NCBI GenBank assembly: GCA_008638375.1
Contig: CM018031.1
Coordinates: 57,710,688 to 57,774,687 of the forward strand
Source: Nyssa sinensis
Taxonomy: Eukaryota > Streptophyta > Magnoliopsida > Cornales > Nyssaceae
DNA length: 64,000 nt
Reading direction: 5' to 3'
The position numbers were made by a program, and so were the translations under genes. Positions 38,501 to 50,830 of the stretch are shown here, one piece after another (within the stretch, counting starts at the first letter, position 1; each line of letters starts with the position of its first letter). Under the pieces are notes generated by a model. The model was not told the DNA's origin and searched no databases. It worked only from the letters and a program-made list of their open reading frames with translations.

Positions 38501-39636
38501 AGGGGGAGTGTGGGAAAGTTTGTCATCTTTGTAAGTCCCTATATGGTTTGAAACAAAGTCCCCGTGCTTGGTTTGGAAAATTTAGTCAGGCAGTGGAAAA
38601 GTTTGGAATGAATAAGAGCAAGTCTGACCACTCAATTTTTTATAAACATTCTACATCTGGCATCATTCTCCTTGTTGTGTATGTGGATGATATTGTCATT
38701 ACTGGAAGTGATATTGTGGGAATTTTATCTCTGAAGTCCTTTCTTCACAGCCAGTTTCACACGAAAGATTTAGGAGTGTTGAAGTATTTCTTGGGAGTTG
38801 AGGTGACAAGAAGCAAGAAAAGCATCTTCTTATCCCAGAGGAAATATGTGCTTGACCTATTAACTGAGACTGGAAAGTTGGGGGCTAAGCCATGCAGTGC
38901 TCCAATGCTTCCTAATCTACTACTCACAAAAGATGGAGACTTATTTGAAGATCCTGAAAAGTATAGGAGACTGGTTGGAAAATTAAACTATCTTACAGTA
39001 ACTCGTCCTGATATTGCATACTCTGTCAGTATTGTAAGTCAGTTCATGTCTTCCCCAACAGTTCACCATTGGGTAGCTTTAGAACAGATCTTGTGTTACT
39101 TAAAGGGAACTCCTGGGCAAGGGATACTGTACAGAAATCATGGACATACTTACATCGAATGTTTTTCAGATGCAGGTTAGGCAAGTTCCAAGATTGACCG
39201 AAGATCTACTACTGGCTACTGTGTTTTTGTTGGAAGGAAATTTGATCTCATGGAAAAGTAAGAAGCAAAATGTTGTGTCCCTGATCCAGTGCAGAATCAG
39301 AATATAGAGCTATGGCACCAGTTTGTGTGTGAGATAATGTGGATATATCAACTCTTAATTGAGGTTGATCTCAAAGCTTCAATACCAGCAAAGTTGTGGT
39401 GTGATAACCAAGCTGCTCTTCATATTGCTTCCAATCCTGTGTTTCATGAACGAACTAAGCACATTGCGATTGACTGTCATTTTGTTCGTGAAAAGTTGCA
39501 ACAAAATTTGATCTCTACAAGACATGTGAGAACTGGAGAACAACTAGGAGATATTTTCACAAAGGCTCTCAATGGGGCTCGGGTCAATTATATTTGCAAC
39601 AAGTTGGGCATGATTAATATCTATGCTCCAGCTTGA
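35533..39636 (+). pseudogene. Copia 2 gag-pol, frameshifted
   Basis: Gag begins near MMSKITEHKLTSPNYFNW (about 35539), continuing to SFLAGLNSQFEIAKSHIL. The zinc knuckle CYYCHEPGHTKRTC is at about 36261-36302 and the protease motif VTDSGTTNHMTG at about 36520-36555. Integrase has HSDVWGP, LRSDNAKEYF and NGVAERKNRHLLETARALL (about 37075-37420). Reverse transcriptase has [18 protein letters not shown], then one in-frame TAG (about 38500), then [11 protein letters not shown] and VVYVDDIVITG (about 38674-38706). RNase H has KLWCDNQAALHIASNP and ends at 39636. Frameshifts occur near 35660, 36075, 36960 and 37850, and a stop near 39178. Confidence 0.94.
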
Positions 39637-39643
39637 GGGGGAG

Positions 39644-39838
39644 TGTTACAGAATATACATGTACAACCTGTAGGATTATTCCAGAATATGTACAGCCTGT
39701 AGGATTGACTGTTAGGCTTAATTATAGGGATTCCTAATTAATTTGCCTTCCTATTATAGACTCTCATTCTGTGTATATAAATACTTGTACCTATGAATAA
39801 AATGATATATAGAAAACTATTTTTCTCTCTTGTTTACA
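39644..39838 (+). repeat. Copia 2 3' LTR
   Basis: 195 bp, paired with 34889-35082. Confidence 0.95.
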
Positions 39839-40254
39839 GAATTTATAACCTATTCTGGGTTTTAGAGAATGATGATACTTCGGTTACAAAATACTTCACT
39901 ATGTTGACCTATGAAGCATGTACACTCTATTTTGGCTTACGTGTCCGTATTAGACGTGTCGGACACCAACACTCTTGGACACATGAATAAAGAGTGTAAT
40001 TGTCTTTTTTCTAAATTCTGGACACGTTAAAACATGTTAGCATAGGTTTTCTTTTTCTTTTTCTTTTTTTGTGGATTTTTTCCCCTCGTTTTCTCCTTTG
40101 CTTTTTTTTTTGTGTGGTTATAAATATGCATATATATGTTTCATGTAATTGTTAGTAAATTTGTTTTGAAACTTGAATCATGTATGTTGATGATTAAATG
40201 AAATTCTTAAATTTTTTTTAATGGTTTGTTATTTTAATATTTTATTAATATTTT

Positions 40255-42259
40255 GGATAAATTACAACTTTACCCTAAATTCCATTTTAGTCCCTATCTT
40301 TTTAATTTTTCCAATTTCACCCTCCAATTTTTAGCCCCATTTCAATTTCATCCTTCCGTCACAATTGGCCGTTTAATCTGGATGGAAAAAAAAAATCACA
40401 TGCGAGGCACATGTAAATTTAAAGGATATTATTGTAAAACTACAACCCATTCTCACCTAGTCTCCCTCCCACTCACACTCTCTGCGTTCTCTCTACCCTA
40501 ACCTATTTCCACTGCAACTCTCCCTCTGCAACACCTCTCCCTCTACGCCTCTTCCTTCTCCACCCCTTCACGGCCACCACTGTGAACCACCATCACACCA
40601 CCAAACTCCACCACTGCTACACCATCACTGTACGGTGTACTATGTGCACTGAGACTGAGGGTTCCCCAGTGATTGGATCAGTGGTTACATGGCCCCGCAT
40701 TTTCTGTAGGAGCAGGGTTATGCCCTAATCAGGGATTTGAATGTGACAGCATCCTAGTTGTTTCTAGGAGAGCATCATTTGAAAACAAAGCCAATTCGGA
40801 TGACTCATATTAAACTATGTAGTGAATTGAAGGGAAAAAAAAATCTTTGCAAAAATAGGAAGTTTCAGCTCTGATTGAAGAATTACCTCAACCCAGACGA
40901 TTTTTCCATTCAGAAGAATGATCTGTTGTTTGGGTTACAGAATTTGCTAGTGCCAGGGCCAAGAAGAAAATTCAGGATTTCTAAATTTTCTTTCCAGTGT
41001 GTTTTTTATACTGTAATGAACTCCACAAAGAAGAGATTCAAGGAGGAGTGACCACCTCAGATCAAACATATTGATTTAACTCTGAGAATTGGAATAGATA
41101 CAAAGAAATGGTTAAGATACAGAGGTGGATCATAATTAAGCTACTATATTTACACAAAATAGTAGGCCACAAGCCAAACTATCCCCCTTTCTTCATTGCA
41201 TTTTTTTGCATTACAGACAAAACCCTTAAACATCACTCTCAACTGCCAATCCCTTCAACCCATCTTCCATTTCCACAATTCTGAAAGACCCACAAGGTTC
41301 GCTTCTGGGTCTCGCAAAAATTCACCAGGCAAAACCAAATTCCACTGCAATCCTAGAATTACCTTTATTGGCAACCTTTTTTCACCACTCATCAATATCA
41401 ACTTCCTCAATCTTGCTTAGGTTGCGGTTGGGTTGATTGAAGAACATTGTAATACAACCTTAATTGCTTGTTTGGCATTCACCTTCACCTTCACCTTCAC
41501 CGTCACCTTCAATGCCCACCTTTACATCACATACACATCCATGTGTATACATATATATATGTATATATTCTCCCCCAAGAATATCCATAGTTGTCTTCAA
41601 TAAATTTCAAAAATTCAAGAGTCTTAACTAAGATTAAACCGTTTGTTATTGCCAACGCAGAACTCAAAGAACCCAATGAGCAACATCGATGTCCATCAAC
41701 AACGTTGAATTGATACCCTTAAAATCCCAATTTGTTAACAAGAAGAAGATCAAAATAAGGCACCGTTAATGCAGTGAGGCCTGATCGAAGAGCTTGTGTT
41801 GCCATCCCATCAGGCAACAAGATCAGCGTGATCACTGCCACTATGATGGGGGATAGATTATTCGAGCTTCCATCATTGATCGACAATCTTGTAGCAATGG
41901 TGGAGTTTGGTGGTGTGACAGTGGTTCACAATGGTGGCCGTGAGGGGATGGAGAAGGAAGAGGCATAGAGGGAGAGGTGTTGCAGAGGGAGAGTTACAGT
42001 AGAAATAGGTTGGGGTAGAGAGAGGGTAGAGAGCATGAGTGAGGGAGATTAGGTGAGAATGGGTTGTAGTTTTACAATAATATCCTTTAAATTTACATGT
42101 GCCTCACACGTGGTTTTTTCCATCTAGATTAAACGGTTAATTGTGACGGAAGGATGAAATTGAAATGGGGCTAAAAATTGGAGGAGTGAAATTGGCAAAA
42201 TTGAAAGGATAGGGACTAAAGTGAAATTCGGGATAAAATGTGAAAAGTGTAATTTACTC
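40255..42259. mobile_element. Non-autonomous MULE-like transposon with about 370-bp TIRs
   Basis: About 2005 bp. The left TIR, 40255-40622, is the inverted copy of 41890-42259 at high similarity; an example is CCCATTTCAATTTCATCC on the left and its complement on the right. The long TIRs and GATAAATTACA-type ends are typical of Mutator-like elements. The related copy at 54924-55466 lacks this segment, so insertion is directly supported. The flanks TAATATTTT and AATTATTTT are a plausible decayed 9-bp target duplication. No transposase is seen. The 1.27-kb unique core may be captured host sequence. Confidence 0.8.
40623..41889. other. Unique core of the MULE, possible captured gene fragments
   Basis: Less AT-rich than the flanks. 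Coding-like pieces include a frame near 40730-40790 (QGFECDSILVVSRRASFENK) and one at 41774-41860 (MRPDRRACVAIPSGNKISVI), followed by sequence running into the TIR. I recognise neither. Pack-MULE capture is an inference from composition and structure. Confidence 0.4.
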
Positions 42260-42421
42260 AATTATTTTTGTGATTTATGTATTTTTATGTCAATTTTAAT
42301 TGAAATAATGTTAGGTTTTCATTATATGGTCATATAAAAATATGAATATATATTTAACTTGTCTCAGACGTATCTGTGTCCTACTTTTTTAGAAATGCCA
42401 TGTCTGTTTCGGGTTGTATCC

Positions 42422-42628
42422 ATGTTTGTGTCCGTGCTTCTTACATGTTGACTAATGAAAAAGCTTGGGATTTGGGCTCTAGAAGACGTTCCTAACATTG
42501 GGAGGTACAATCATTCACATGTTTTTTGGAGATTTTGAACAGAAGTAGGCCTAGCTCAATGAGGAGGATGCTATAAGATGGAAAGTGGCTAATGGCAGGA
42601 AGTCCTCCCCCTCCCCCTCCCCCCCTCT
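42422..42628. other. Spacer
   Basis: No feature recognised apart from a C-rich run at about 42605-42628. Confidence 0.5.
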
Positions 42629-43735
42629 TTTTTTGACAAGAGTATTGTATTAATGGTTCCCAAGGAGGGCGCCTTATATACAAAAAAATAAAAATAGACT
42701 CAATAAAATTAGAGTTTCATATTTTCTAATAAGTCAAACAAATTATATATATGCAAGGGATATATGCCTTTATAACCAAAAAGTATAAAACCTTTTAAAA
42801 AAACTATCTTTAAAAATATACATCATTTCCTCTTCAAAAATCTATTGATTTCTTTCCTTCGATATACACCAAAACAAACAAGCAAATAACTGCCATTTTC
42901 TGCATTATCCTCTCTTTCTTCTTACCACATCCCCACTCCTCCCTTCCAAGAAATGCATTACTAAATACGGCATAACCCAACAACACCCAAATAAGGAGAA
43001 CAACAAACTCCAAACTTCCTTCACGAGAGAGCAAGCAATGAAGGAAAAGGTAGCTAATAGACTCGTCCCTCCTTTTAATACATGCTACATGTTCCAGTTA
43101 AACTGAAGCTTGTCTTCCTTATAGATTATCCATTGCTAAGACTGCTCCCCATGCTAGTGACCATACAAAGAATGCCGCCTTCACTAGAACTTTGGCACAC
43201 CATACAACTTTCTTTGACATTCAGCCATTCAACTCACACCCAAACTTGGCTTCAATAACCCTCCTCCACATTGAAAGTTGCAATCTCCAAAGCCACTTAC
43301 ACAATAAAGCTTTATTGAAAACTCTCAATTATTTTATTCCCAATCCCCCACCCTTCATTGGACTTCGAATTTTCTCCTAATTCACTAGATGCATTCTTCT
43401 ATCTCCCTTTTTTCCTTCCCATAGAAATCCCTTTGAACTTTGTCCAACTTTTTTTTACTGAAGCTGGAATGGGAAAAGATGCTCCAGCGTACTCTTAATC
43501 AACGTGAACTTGCCCCCTTTCGGTAAGTACTGCCTTTTCTAACTCACCAACCTTCTCCGAAACCTTTCTATGATCGGATCCCAAATTGCCTTGCTTCTCA
43601 ACGCGGCTCTCAATAGAAATCCCAAATATATCATGAGAAAGCCTCCCATCTTACAACCTAAATTCCAAGTCAAACTAGCAATCTCCGTTATCACCCCCAC
43701 TGGGAATGTGCTCAATATGCATGAATTGGTGACTG
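42629..43735 (-). mobile_element. 5'-truncated LINE remnant (minus strand)
   Basis: On the minus strand it ends in CTTGTCAAAAAAAG at 42629-42642. Its 3' UTR, CCTCCTTGGGAACCATTAATA, matches the 3' UTR of the LINE at 57051-59040. Decayed ORF2 is readable on the minus strand: LGCKMGGFLMIYLGF (about 43660), then IWDPIIERFR, then the region equivalent to FPIPKTV and KLDKVQRDF (about 43420). Only the region after the reverse transcriptase catalytic core is kept. Confidence 0.75.
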
Positions 43736-46700
43736 AAGCTTCAAGAATACTTGGCTGGAAAGATTGGGGAATCGATGGGAAGGAATTCCTGTTATTTCCA
43801 TGGAGTATGGAGGGGTGTTTTTCTAGGTCGGAGGAGTCAAGAGTTTTGGGTTCGATTCGTGGGGCTACCCACTTTTCTTTAGTGCCCAGAGATGTTCAAA
43901 GCTATGGGCAACAAATGTGGCCAATTTATGCGTAAGGCCATGATGGGGAGAAGCCATTTCTGATGGACTTGTGTGCTGATCAAGGGTAATATAGCTTCAA
44001 TCCCAGCGACAGTGAGGATAGATGTTGGTACATGGAAATTTGAGACACTGGTATGGATTGAAGCGAGGTCGCAGGTCACATCGGAAGAGAGTAGGGCTGG
44101 TGGTTGTAGATTTCCAGCAATCGAGGTCAAGAAAAGAGACAAGGTAAGAGAGGTGCACGCGCTAGATGCGCGTGGTCAAGGGGTAAAATCATAGATAGCA
44201 GGGGGGACACATGGTGGAAGATCCTATGGCAGCTTATCACATTGGGGTCTAGAACAAATAGGCCTGGTGTGCTAGTAAGGAGGGCGATGGGCTTGGGGGG
44301 TCAAAGTAATATGAGGATTATGGGCAATGAAAAAATTGGCTTAGGGTGGGAGAGGCCCAAAAATCCTCTCAAAATCAGAGGGAGAAAAGAACAAGGAACG
44401 GGGTAGAATAGAACAGGCCTTTCTTTCAGGCATAGCTCATCCAGAAAGGACAAGGCCCAATAAGAATGGACCATTCTGTTTATAAGCATCGGCTATATGA
44501 TAAAGACCCAAGGGAGGATTTAAATGGCCAGGGGAGAGGGCCCAACATGGGGGGGGAATGATAGAAGAGAAAGGTGGGATGCTGGAGTTGCTCAGAGGAG
44601 GATGATTTCTCAGGGGGTGCAGGCACTAAGGAGGCAGGGTCTCAGGGAAGGAGGCCAGACATAGGGCAAGCATGAAGCCAGAGATGTTTGCAGGTAGTGG
44701 GAGTAGATCTTCGTGGACATTTCTAGAGCTAGAAGATGAAGATGGAAGTCTTGAAGTCAGAAGGATGGGGAAGAGGGAGCAATGTCCTTGCTTAGAAGGG
44801 AGGGGGACTTGGGAGAGAATGTAGACCAGTTGGAGTCGACCTTGGAAGAAGGTGATGATAGCACTTATAGAAGCTTGCACCAAACAATTGATGGGTTTGC
44901 TAAATCCGAGTAAGACTCAGTTATTCCCATGCAGATGCTGACAGAGAGAGTTGGAAAAACATCGTTGGGAAGAATTTGAGGATGGAGGAGGTCGCGAGTT
45001 GGCGATTTATAGAATCGATGAGGTGGAGGAGCCTATTATGTGCCTCTTATAGCAGCAATTTCTCCCTCTGAAGGTCTTTGGGAATTGCATGTGGGATGCT
45101 GGATGGTGAAGGTAGTCAATCTGAGGCAGTGTAACGTGCCGAGCTGGGTTATGCGAAAGGTTAGAGGCATCAATAAGTACTTGGGTGTATCTTGCAATGG
45201 GTATGAGGGTTGACTCATGGATCTGTTCAAGGACATCGATTTAAAGCACAAAAGAGAGGGTATTTAGGGGGAGAATCTGCCAAATAGCAATCGGCTTAGG
45301 AATTTGAAAGGGAACTGGGGAATCTGGAATGCTCAGTCAATTAAGATGGTAGAAGGGGGTTGAGGAGGTGAGGGATGAAGGGAGGGGGCTGCTTTTGCTA
45401 GAAGGTTAAATGGAGCTCAAAATCATTTCGTCCAATGTGAGAGAGTTGAATGACCCCTGACAAGAGAGTGGTAATTAAAGAGTTGTTGCGAAAATAGAAG
45501 TTGTCTGTGATCTATTTGCAGGAAACTAAAATGGAGGAGGTTTCGAGATCTTTTATAGGAAGTTAGAAAGCCAACGCTGCTACAGGGCTGCAGGAGGGAT
45601 CTCAGTCATATGGGACTCCGGGGAAGTTGTATTTATAGGACACCCAGGTGCATTCTAACTTCTCTTGGTTGTTCTCTGGTGTTTATGTCCCCAAATGGAT
45701 ATTGACAAAAGGCTATCATCGGAAGAATTGGGTGAAGCTGCAAGTAGGGGTACTCAGTACTGGTGTATTGGAGGGGATTTTAATGTGGTTCTCTTCCCAA
45801 AAAGGTGGGCTACAGGATTTTTTCCAACGCAATTTTTATTTTATTTTATTGACTCTCATAATTTGGTTGATATGCCTATGGAGGAGGGGTAGGTTTACCT
45901 AGTCAAAGGAAGGGAGCAGTGCAACTATGTCCAGGATTGATAGATTTTTTATCTTTGTGGCTTGGGAGGAAAAGTTTCCAAATTCCTCCCAGTCAATTTT
46001 CCCTAAACCAATTTTTGATCACGTTCCTTTGTTGTTGGATTGTGGAGGCCTAAGGTGGGATAAAACTCCATTTTAGGTTTGAAAATATGTGGCTACAACC
46101 CCTGGTTTTAAGGAGTTGGTGGCAGCATGGTGGGAGATTATGTTTGAAGTGGCACTCGTAGCTTTTTCTTGGCTAGGATATTAAAAGAAGATCTCAAGAA
46201 GTGGAATAGGGAGATGTTTGGCAATGTGCAAATCAGAAAAGATAAGATCTTGCAGGAGATCTATTCTTATGATATGAAGGAGCAGTATGGTGTTCTGTCT
46301 AATGAGGATAGAATTATTAGAAATGGTCTGAAAGAAGAATTAGGGTTTTTGATGAAGGCAAAGGAGACTTCATGGAGGTAGAAATCGAGGGTCTTGTGGT
46401 TGAAGGAGGGAGTTCTCAACACCAAGTTTTTCCATAGCATAGCCAATTCTTACAGGAGAATGAACAGTATTTTTCACATTGAAGTGAATAAGCATGCGCT
46501 GGGGGGTGGTCAAGAGGTGAGGAAGGGAATCTCGGGTGGAACTTGTATAGTGAAGAGCAACAACGCAGACCTGAGCTGGAAAATTTGTATTTTGGACAAC
46601 TTAATGGGGAATAGGCCAAGGCGTCAAAAAGCCTTTCTCTGAGGAGGAAGTCTTGGACCTTGGGTCTTCTAATGAGGGATAAAGCCTGGATGGGTTCACC

Positions 46701-48872
46701 ATGGTTTTCTCAAACATTGTTGGGAGGTGATTAGAGTTGATGTTTTGGCAGTGTTTCACTACTTTCATTAGCACAAATCCTCCAAAAGAGGCCTTAATGC
46801 TTTGTTCATTACTTTAATTCCAAAGAAAAGGGTCCAAAGGATATAAGGGATTATCGGCCTATCAATCTAGTGGGCTGTGTATAAGTTGTTGGCTAAGGTC
46901 TTCTCTATGAGATTGAGGATTGTTTTGGGTAACATCATCTCAAATAGTCAGAATGCTTGTACAAAGGGTCGACAAATTCTTGATGTAGTCTCAACTCCTC
47001 CTAGCTAACGAATGTATTGATTCTAAAAGGAAAAAGAAGGAAAATAAACTAATTTGCAAGATAGACTTTGAGAAGGCTTATGATCATATTAACTAGGACT
47101 TCCTTCTATTTATGTTGACGAAATGGGGTGAAGTAGAGGCAGTGGATCCGGTCGTCTATATCTTTAGTATCTTTATCAGTTTGTATTAATGGAACTCCTA
47201 TGAGTTTCTTTCAGTGTTCGATTGGGTTGAGGCAGGGACCCCTCGTCTCAGTTTCTTTAATTGTTATGGAGGTTTTCGATTAGTTGATGAAAAGGGCGGA
47301 AATGGAAAGCTTGTTGAAAGGCTTTTTTGTGGAAGGTTCAAGAATTGGTAGAATGTGGATCTCTCACCTATTGTTTGTTGACGATACTATTATTTTATGT
47401 GATGCAAAGATTCAGTCAATTGAAGTTTTTTCATTGCATTCTTATGTGCATTGAAGTGGTTTCTTGCATGTGGGTGAACTTGACTGAGAGTGAGTTAATA
47501 CCTATTGGAGATATAAGGGGAATTGAAGACCTGACCAATTCTTTGGGATGTAAGGTGGCTTCGCTTCCCTCCTCATATTTGGGTTTCCCTTAGGGGCATC
47601 ACTGAGATCATGTGATGATTGATAGATTCCAAAGACATCTTGCGGGATGGAAAGGAATTTTTGTGGGGCTGCATTGAAGAAAGGAAAATTCCACTTAGTT
47701 AACTGGGATAAATTAGAGGTTCCGCTTTCGGGAGGTGGAGTAGGGATAAAGAATCTAGGCCTCTTTAATCAAGTCCTTTTGGCTAAGTGGCATTGGAGGT
47801 TTGGGGTGGAAGAGCACTTGTTACGAAGGAAGGTAGTGTCCTCAAACTATGGGGTGGAAGGGGGAGGGTGGTTCTCTGAAAAAAAGTGTGGGGGTTCAAC
47901 GTTGTGGCCTATGGAAGTCTATTTGGAAAGGGTTAGAAATGTTTCAGCATTTTATCCGTTTTGAAGTAGGGGAGGGGTCAAGGGTGGAATTTTGGGGTGA
48001 TCTTTCATGCGGGGAGGAGAAGCTCAAAGATAGGCTCCCCCACTTAATAAGAAGGCTTATATAATGGATTGTTATTAGGTGGAAAGAGGGATGCGGGTGT
48101 GGAGTCCTTGTTTAGAAGGAACTTTTTTGATTGGGAGGTTGAGGAGGTTACGGGTTTTTTGGAAACATTAAATAGGAGTCAGGTGGTGGTGTATAGGCTA
48201 GATTCTATCATGTGGACTCTTTCTTACCCAAAGATGCTTATGGTTAGTTCTTTCTATAAGCAATTGGTAGGTGAGGGGGCAAGTAATTTCCGTGGAAGTT
48301 GATTTGGTGTTCTCATGTGCCAACCAAGGTTGTCTTTTTTTTGTTTGGTTAATCACGTGGGGAGCAATTCTAACCACAGATAATTTGCAAAGAAGAGGAT
48401 TTTGGTTAGCTAGTTGGTGTAGCATGTGCAAGGTGGAGGTGGAATTGGTGGACCATCTCTTTCTTCATTGCAAGGTGGCTAATGATGTGTGCAGTTTGCT
48501 TTTGTCTTTATTTGGCTTATATTAGGTGAAGCCCGCCACACTGAGAGAGGTTCCTCTTTGTTGGAGGAGAGGTGGGATGTCAAAGGATCAACAAAGGGTG
48601 TGGAAGATAGCTCCTTTGTGTCTTAAATGGTGCATTTGAAAGGAATGAAATAGGAGAGTTTTGACGGGGAAGAGATGCCCCTTTTTTGTTTTAAAAATAG
48701 TTTTTTTATGTAATCTTCATTTTTGGGCCAAAGAGGCTCCTGTATATGTGAACACATTAGTTGATTTTTTGGGGACTTTAAAAGTTTAATCTTGAAGCCT
48801 TCCTTAGTAAATATGGGTTCGCCCTCCTTGAGCCTTTTTTAATGCATATATTACTTTACCTATAAAAAATGA
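43736..48872 (+). mobile_element. LINE, plant L1 clade, heavily decayed
   Basis: About 5.1 kb. It begins inside ORF1 (WVRFVGLP-like, then FKAMGNKCGQFMR at about 43890-43930), so it is probably 5'-truncated, and ends at TTACCTATAAAAAATG. ORF2 covers 45410 to about 48650. It adjoins the opposite-strand LINE remnant head to head at about 43735. More decayed than the LINE at 19082-25270. Confidence 0.82.
45410..48650 (+). pseudogene. LINE ORF2 remnant
   Basis: It starts MELKIISSNVRELNDP. Endonuclease pieces include YLQETKMEE and CIGGDFNVV. Reverse transcriptase pieces include DYRPINLVGC and the catalytic FVDDT (47374-47388), where the usual Ala is Val. The C-terminal Cys/His region has CSMCKVEVELVDHLFLHC (about 48421-48475). 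Frameshifts and stops occur throughout. Confidence 0.82.
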
Positions 48873-50219
48873 AGAAAATGGGAGTCCAGTCGGAGAGCCA
48901 GTGCTATATGTATGTGCATGTCTGAAGATGAGTCAATACTTGCTTTGCAATGTCACACAGGCTTTGTGCAGTATGTTGTTTTAACTTTTTAGTAGTTGTG
49001 TGGATTATGCTAGGAATAGTCATTAACTTGTTTATCTGCTGGAGAGGTAGTTGGAGATGAAAAGGGTCAACAGGTGTGGTACACAACCCATCTATCCCAA
49101 CTTTGGTGTTTGAAGAGAACGGAACACAATAATTTTTGAAAGGAAAGAAAGGGCATTAAGTGAACTAAAAGAGATTTTGTTAAATACTCCATACTTTTTG
49201 GATTGTACAAAATTACTTCAGATTAATAGATTTTTTGTAGAGTTTTTGAACAAGATGCATATGATGCATTAAATTTGGTATGTTTTTTTCTCGTATACAT
49301 GGACACCCACCTTTTTAGGCACTTTTTGGGAACTTTCACTTATAAAAATTTTTTTTAATATTTATTAATGTGTGAAATGCAAAAAACTTCTTGGAACCGA
49401 GAATAATGGAATAGGGGTAAGGAGTTTTTTTTGATAGGTCTAACGGAATAGGGGTATGGAGATATGCACCAAGTAGTACCCAGAACAAGCCTAAGAGATT
49501 CCTTTGTTCTAGATTCAATGCTTTTAATCCAAATTCCAAGCACTAGTAGCATTGCTTGCCACTTTTATTCTACTTCCTTGACAGCTCTCTTAAGGGTCTT
49601 GCAATATGTCATCTCTCTCATAACTTTGTTTTTGTCTTTGGGTAAAATTTATTGATCTCACACATAAAATTGAGAATTTCAACTCCTAAACTTGACAATG
49701 GAGTCCCAAGTCAATGAACTTTGTTTCTTTAAGTAAATCAATGAGCTCAGTAACTCATATTTGGATAAAATAATTGATACCCAAACCAAAACTTCAGAAG
49801 GATAATCCTTTTTCCATAAGGAATTGCAAAGAGAAATTCAGTAATAAAATTCATAATAAATTTAGGGATTTGAGACAAATTCCCAACAGTTTCCCCACTG
49901 CCGTGAATTGTGTCAAGCTGTTGAATTGTCTTCTCCATTCCACCATTTCTGATGTGTGGATGTCCACAACATTTGTCTTTCTCGTCTCCTCAAAACCTTG
50001 TATAGGCCTTCTAAATTACCAAAACTTCACCCATGAACTATCAAAAGCCAAAATTGTTCTTATTGTTGAATTCTTCAACTTTAACAGCAAAAGAGAAATT
50101 TTCACCACCATTAAAAATCAGAATGTTTAGCTTTTATATAATATATTCCATAATACTGTAAACACTCCCAGAGAGAACCTTAAGCTCTTATATTCAACAA
50201 GAATCCAATTTAAACATTT
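48873..50219. other. Intergenic DNA, possible decayed copia gag on the minus strand
   Basis: No intact gene. On the minus strand 49750-50120 has a stretch starting NILIFNGGENFSF that resembles the start of copia gag. It would fit as internal sequence of the LTR remnant at 50235-50830, but the match is weak. Confidence 0.35.
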
Positions 50220-50234
50220 GGCTCTAATACCAAT

Positions 50235-50830
50235 TGCCGTAACCCTCTGCCTAGTTTTTATTACAATTGTTGTGAATTTTTGCAACCTCTAATTGGCAAC
50301 ATAACAGAAGCACATATTTATTCGAAGTAGAAAACTAACCAAAATAATAATAATAATTAGAATTATGTGGTTCTTCCACAATACGTCTATATCCACAGGT
50401 GAAGACAATCAATGTATTTCACTATTCGTAAAGATAACAAAAACATAGATTCCTTCCCCGTCTTGGAAACCACCAAGAAGGTATCCAAACCAAAAACTAA
50501 AAGAGATCACAGAACTCTGTTAATCAGATAAAATAATGAATAGCCAGAGCGAGACTACAACAAAACTGCAGACAGTTGCCCCAAGTTCTCACACCTAAAG
50601 GCACCGCCCAAGAGGAAAAACCCTCTCTACTCTAGGTATGATTGAACAACCATAACTAATTCCTTTATAGAGAGTTGTAGACTAAATTCCTTGTTTGACA
50701 AGGAATTGAAAGCCAATAATCCTTTTTCCCGCAGGAATAGTCCAATTAGCCAATCCTAACATGATTAAAGACCAATTTCAAACACTTTGTAAGTCATCAA
50801 TGTTTCAAACTGAACACTATGAGCACAACA
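50235..50830 (-). repeat. Putative LTR remnant of another retrotransposon
   Basis: On the minus strand it starts TGTTGTGCTCATAG and ends GGGTTACGGCA, followed two bases later by TGGTATTAGAGCC (50220-50232), one base from the Met-tRNA primer-binding site. About 596 bp; no partner LTR was found. Confidence 0.45.

Larger units (their letters stand above)
34889..39838 (+). mobile_element. Ty1/copia LTR retrotransposon 2, complete structure, non-functional ORF
   Basis: 4950 bp. LTRs at 34889-35082 (194 bp) and 39644-39838 (195 bp) differ by about six substitutions and one indel. The target duplication GAATT lies at 34884-34888 and 39839-39843. The primer site TGGTATCAGAGC (35083-35094) abuts the 5' LTR and the polypurine tract GAGGGGGAG (39635-39643) abuts the 3' LTR. 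It is in the opposite orientation to copia 1 and of a different family, since the LTR and gag are unlike. A GC-rich leader of about 440 bp precedes gag. Confidence 0.95.
39919..42421 (+). repeat. Dispersed GTGTCC-rich repeat, interrupted by a MULE
   Basis: The two outer parts (39919-40254 and 42260-42421) together correspond, in reverse complement, to the uninterrupted copy at 54924-55466. The left arm has CTCTATTTTGGCT then several GTGTCC/GACACG motifs; the right arm has TGTGTCCTACTTTTTTAG and GTTGTATCC. Classification is unknown. The inverted ends GGATAC suggest a small DNA element. Confidence 0.65.

Noticed and set aside
45036..45251. Minus-strand frame opposite the decayed LINE
   Set aside because: It is antisense to LINE sequence between ORF1 and ORF2 and has no recognisable domain.
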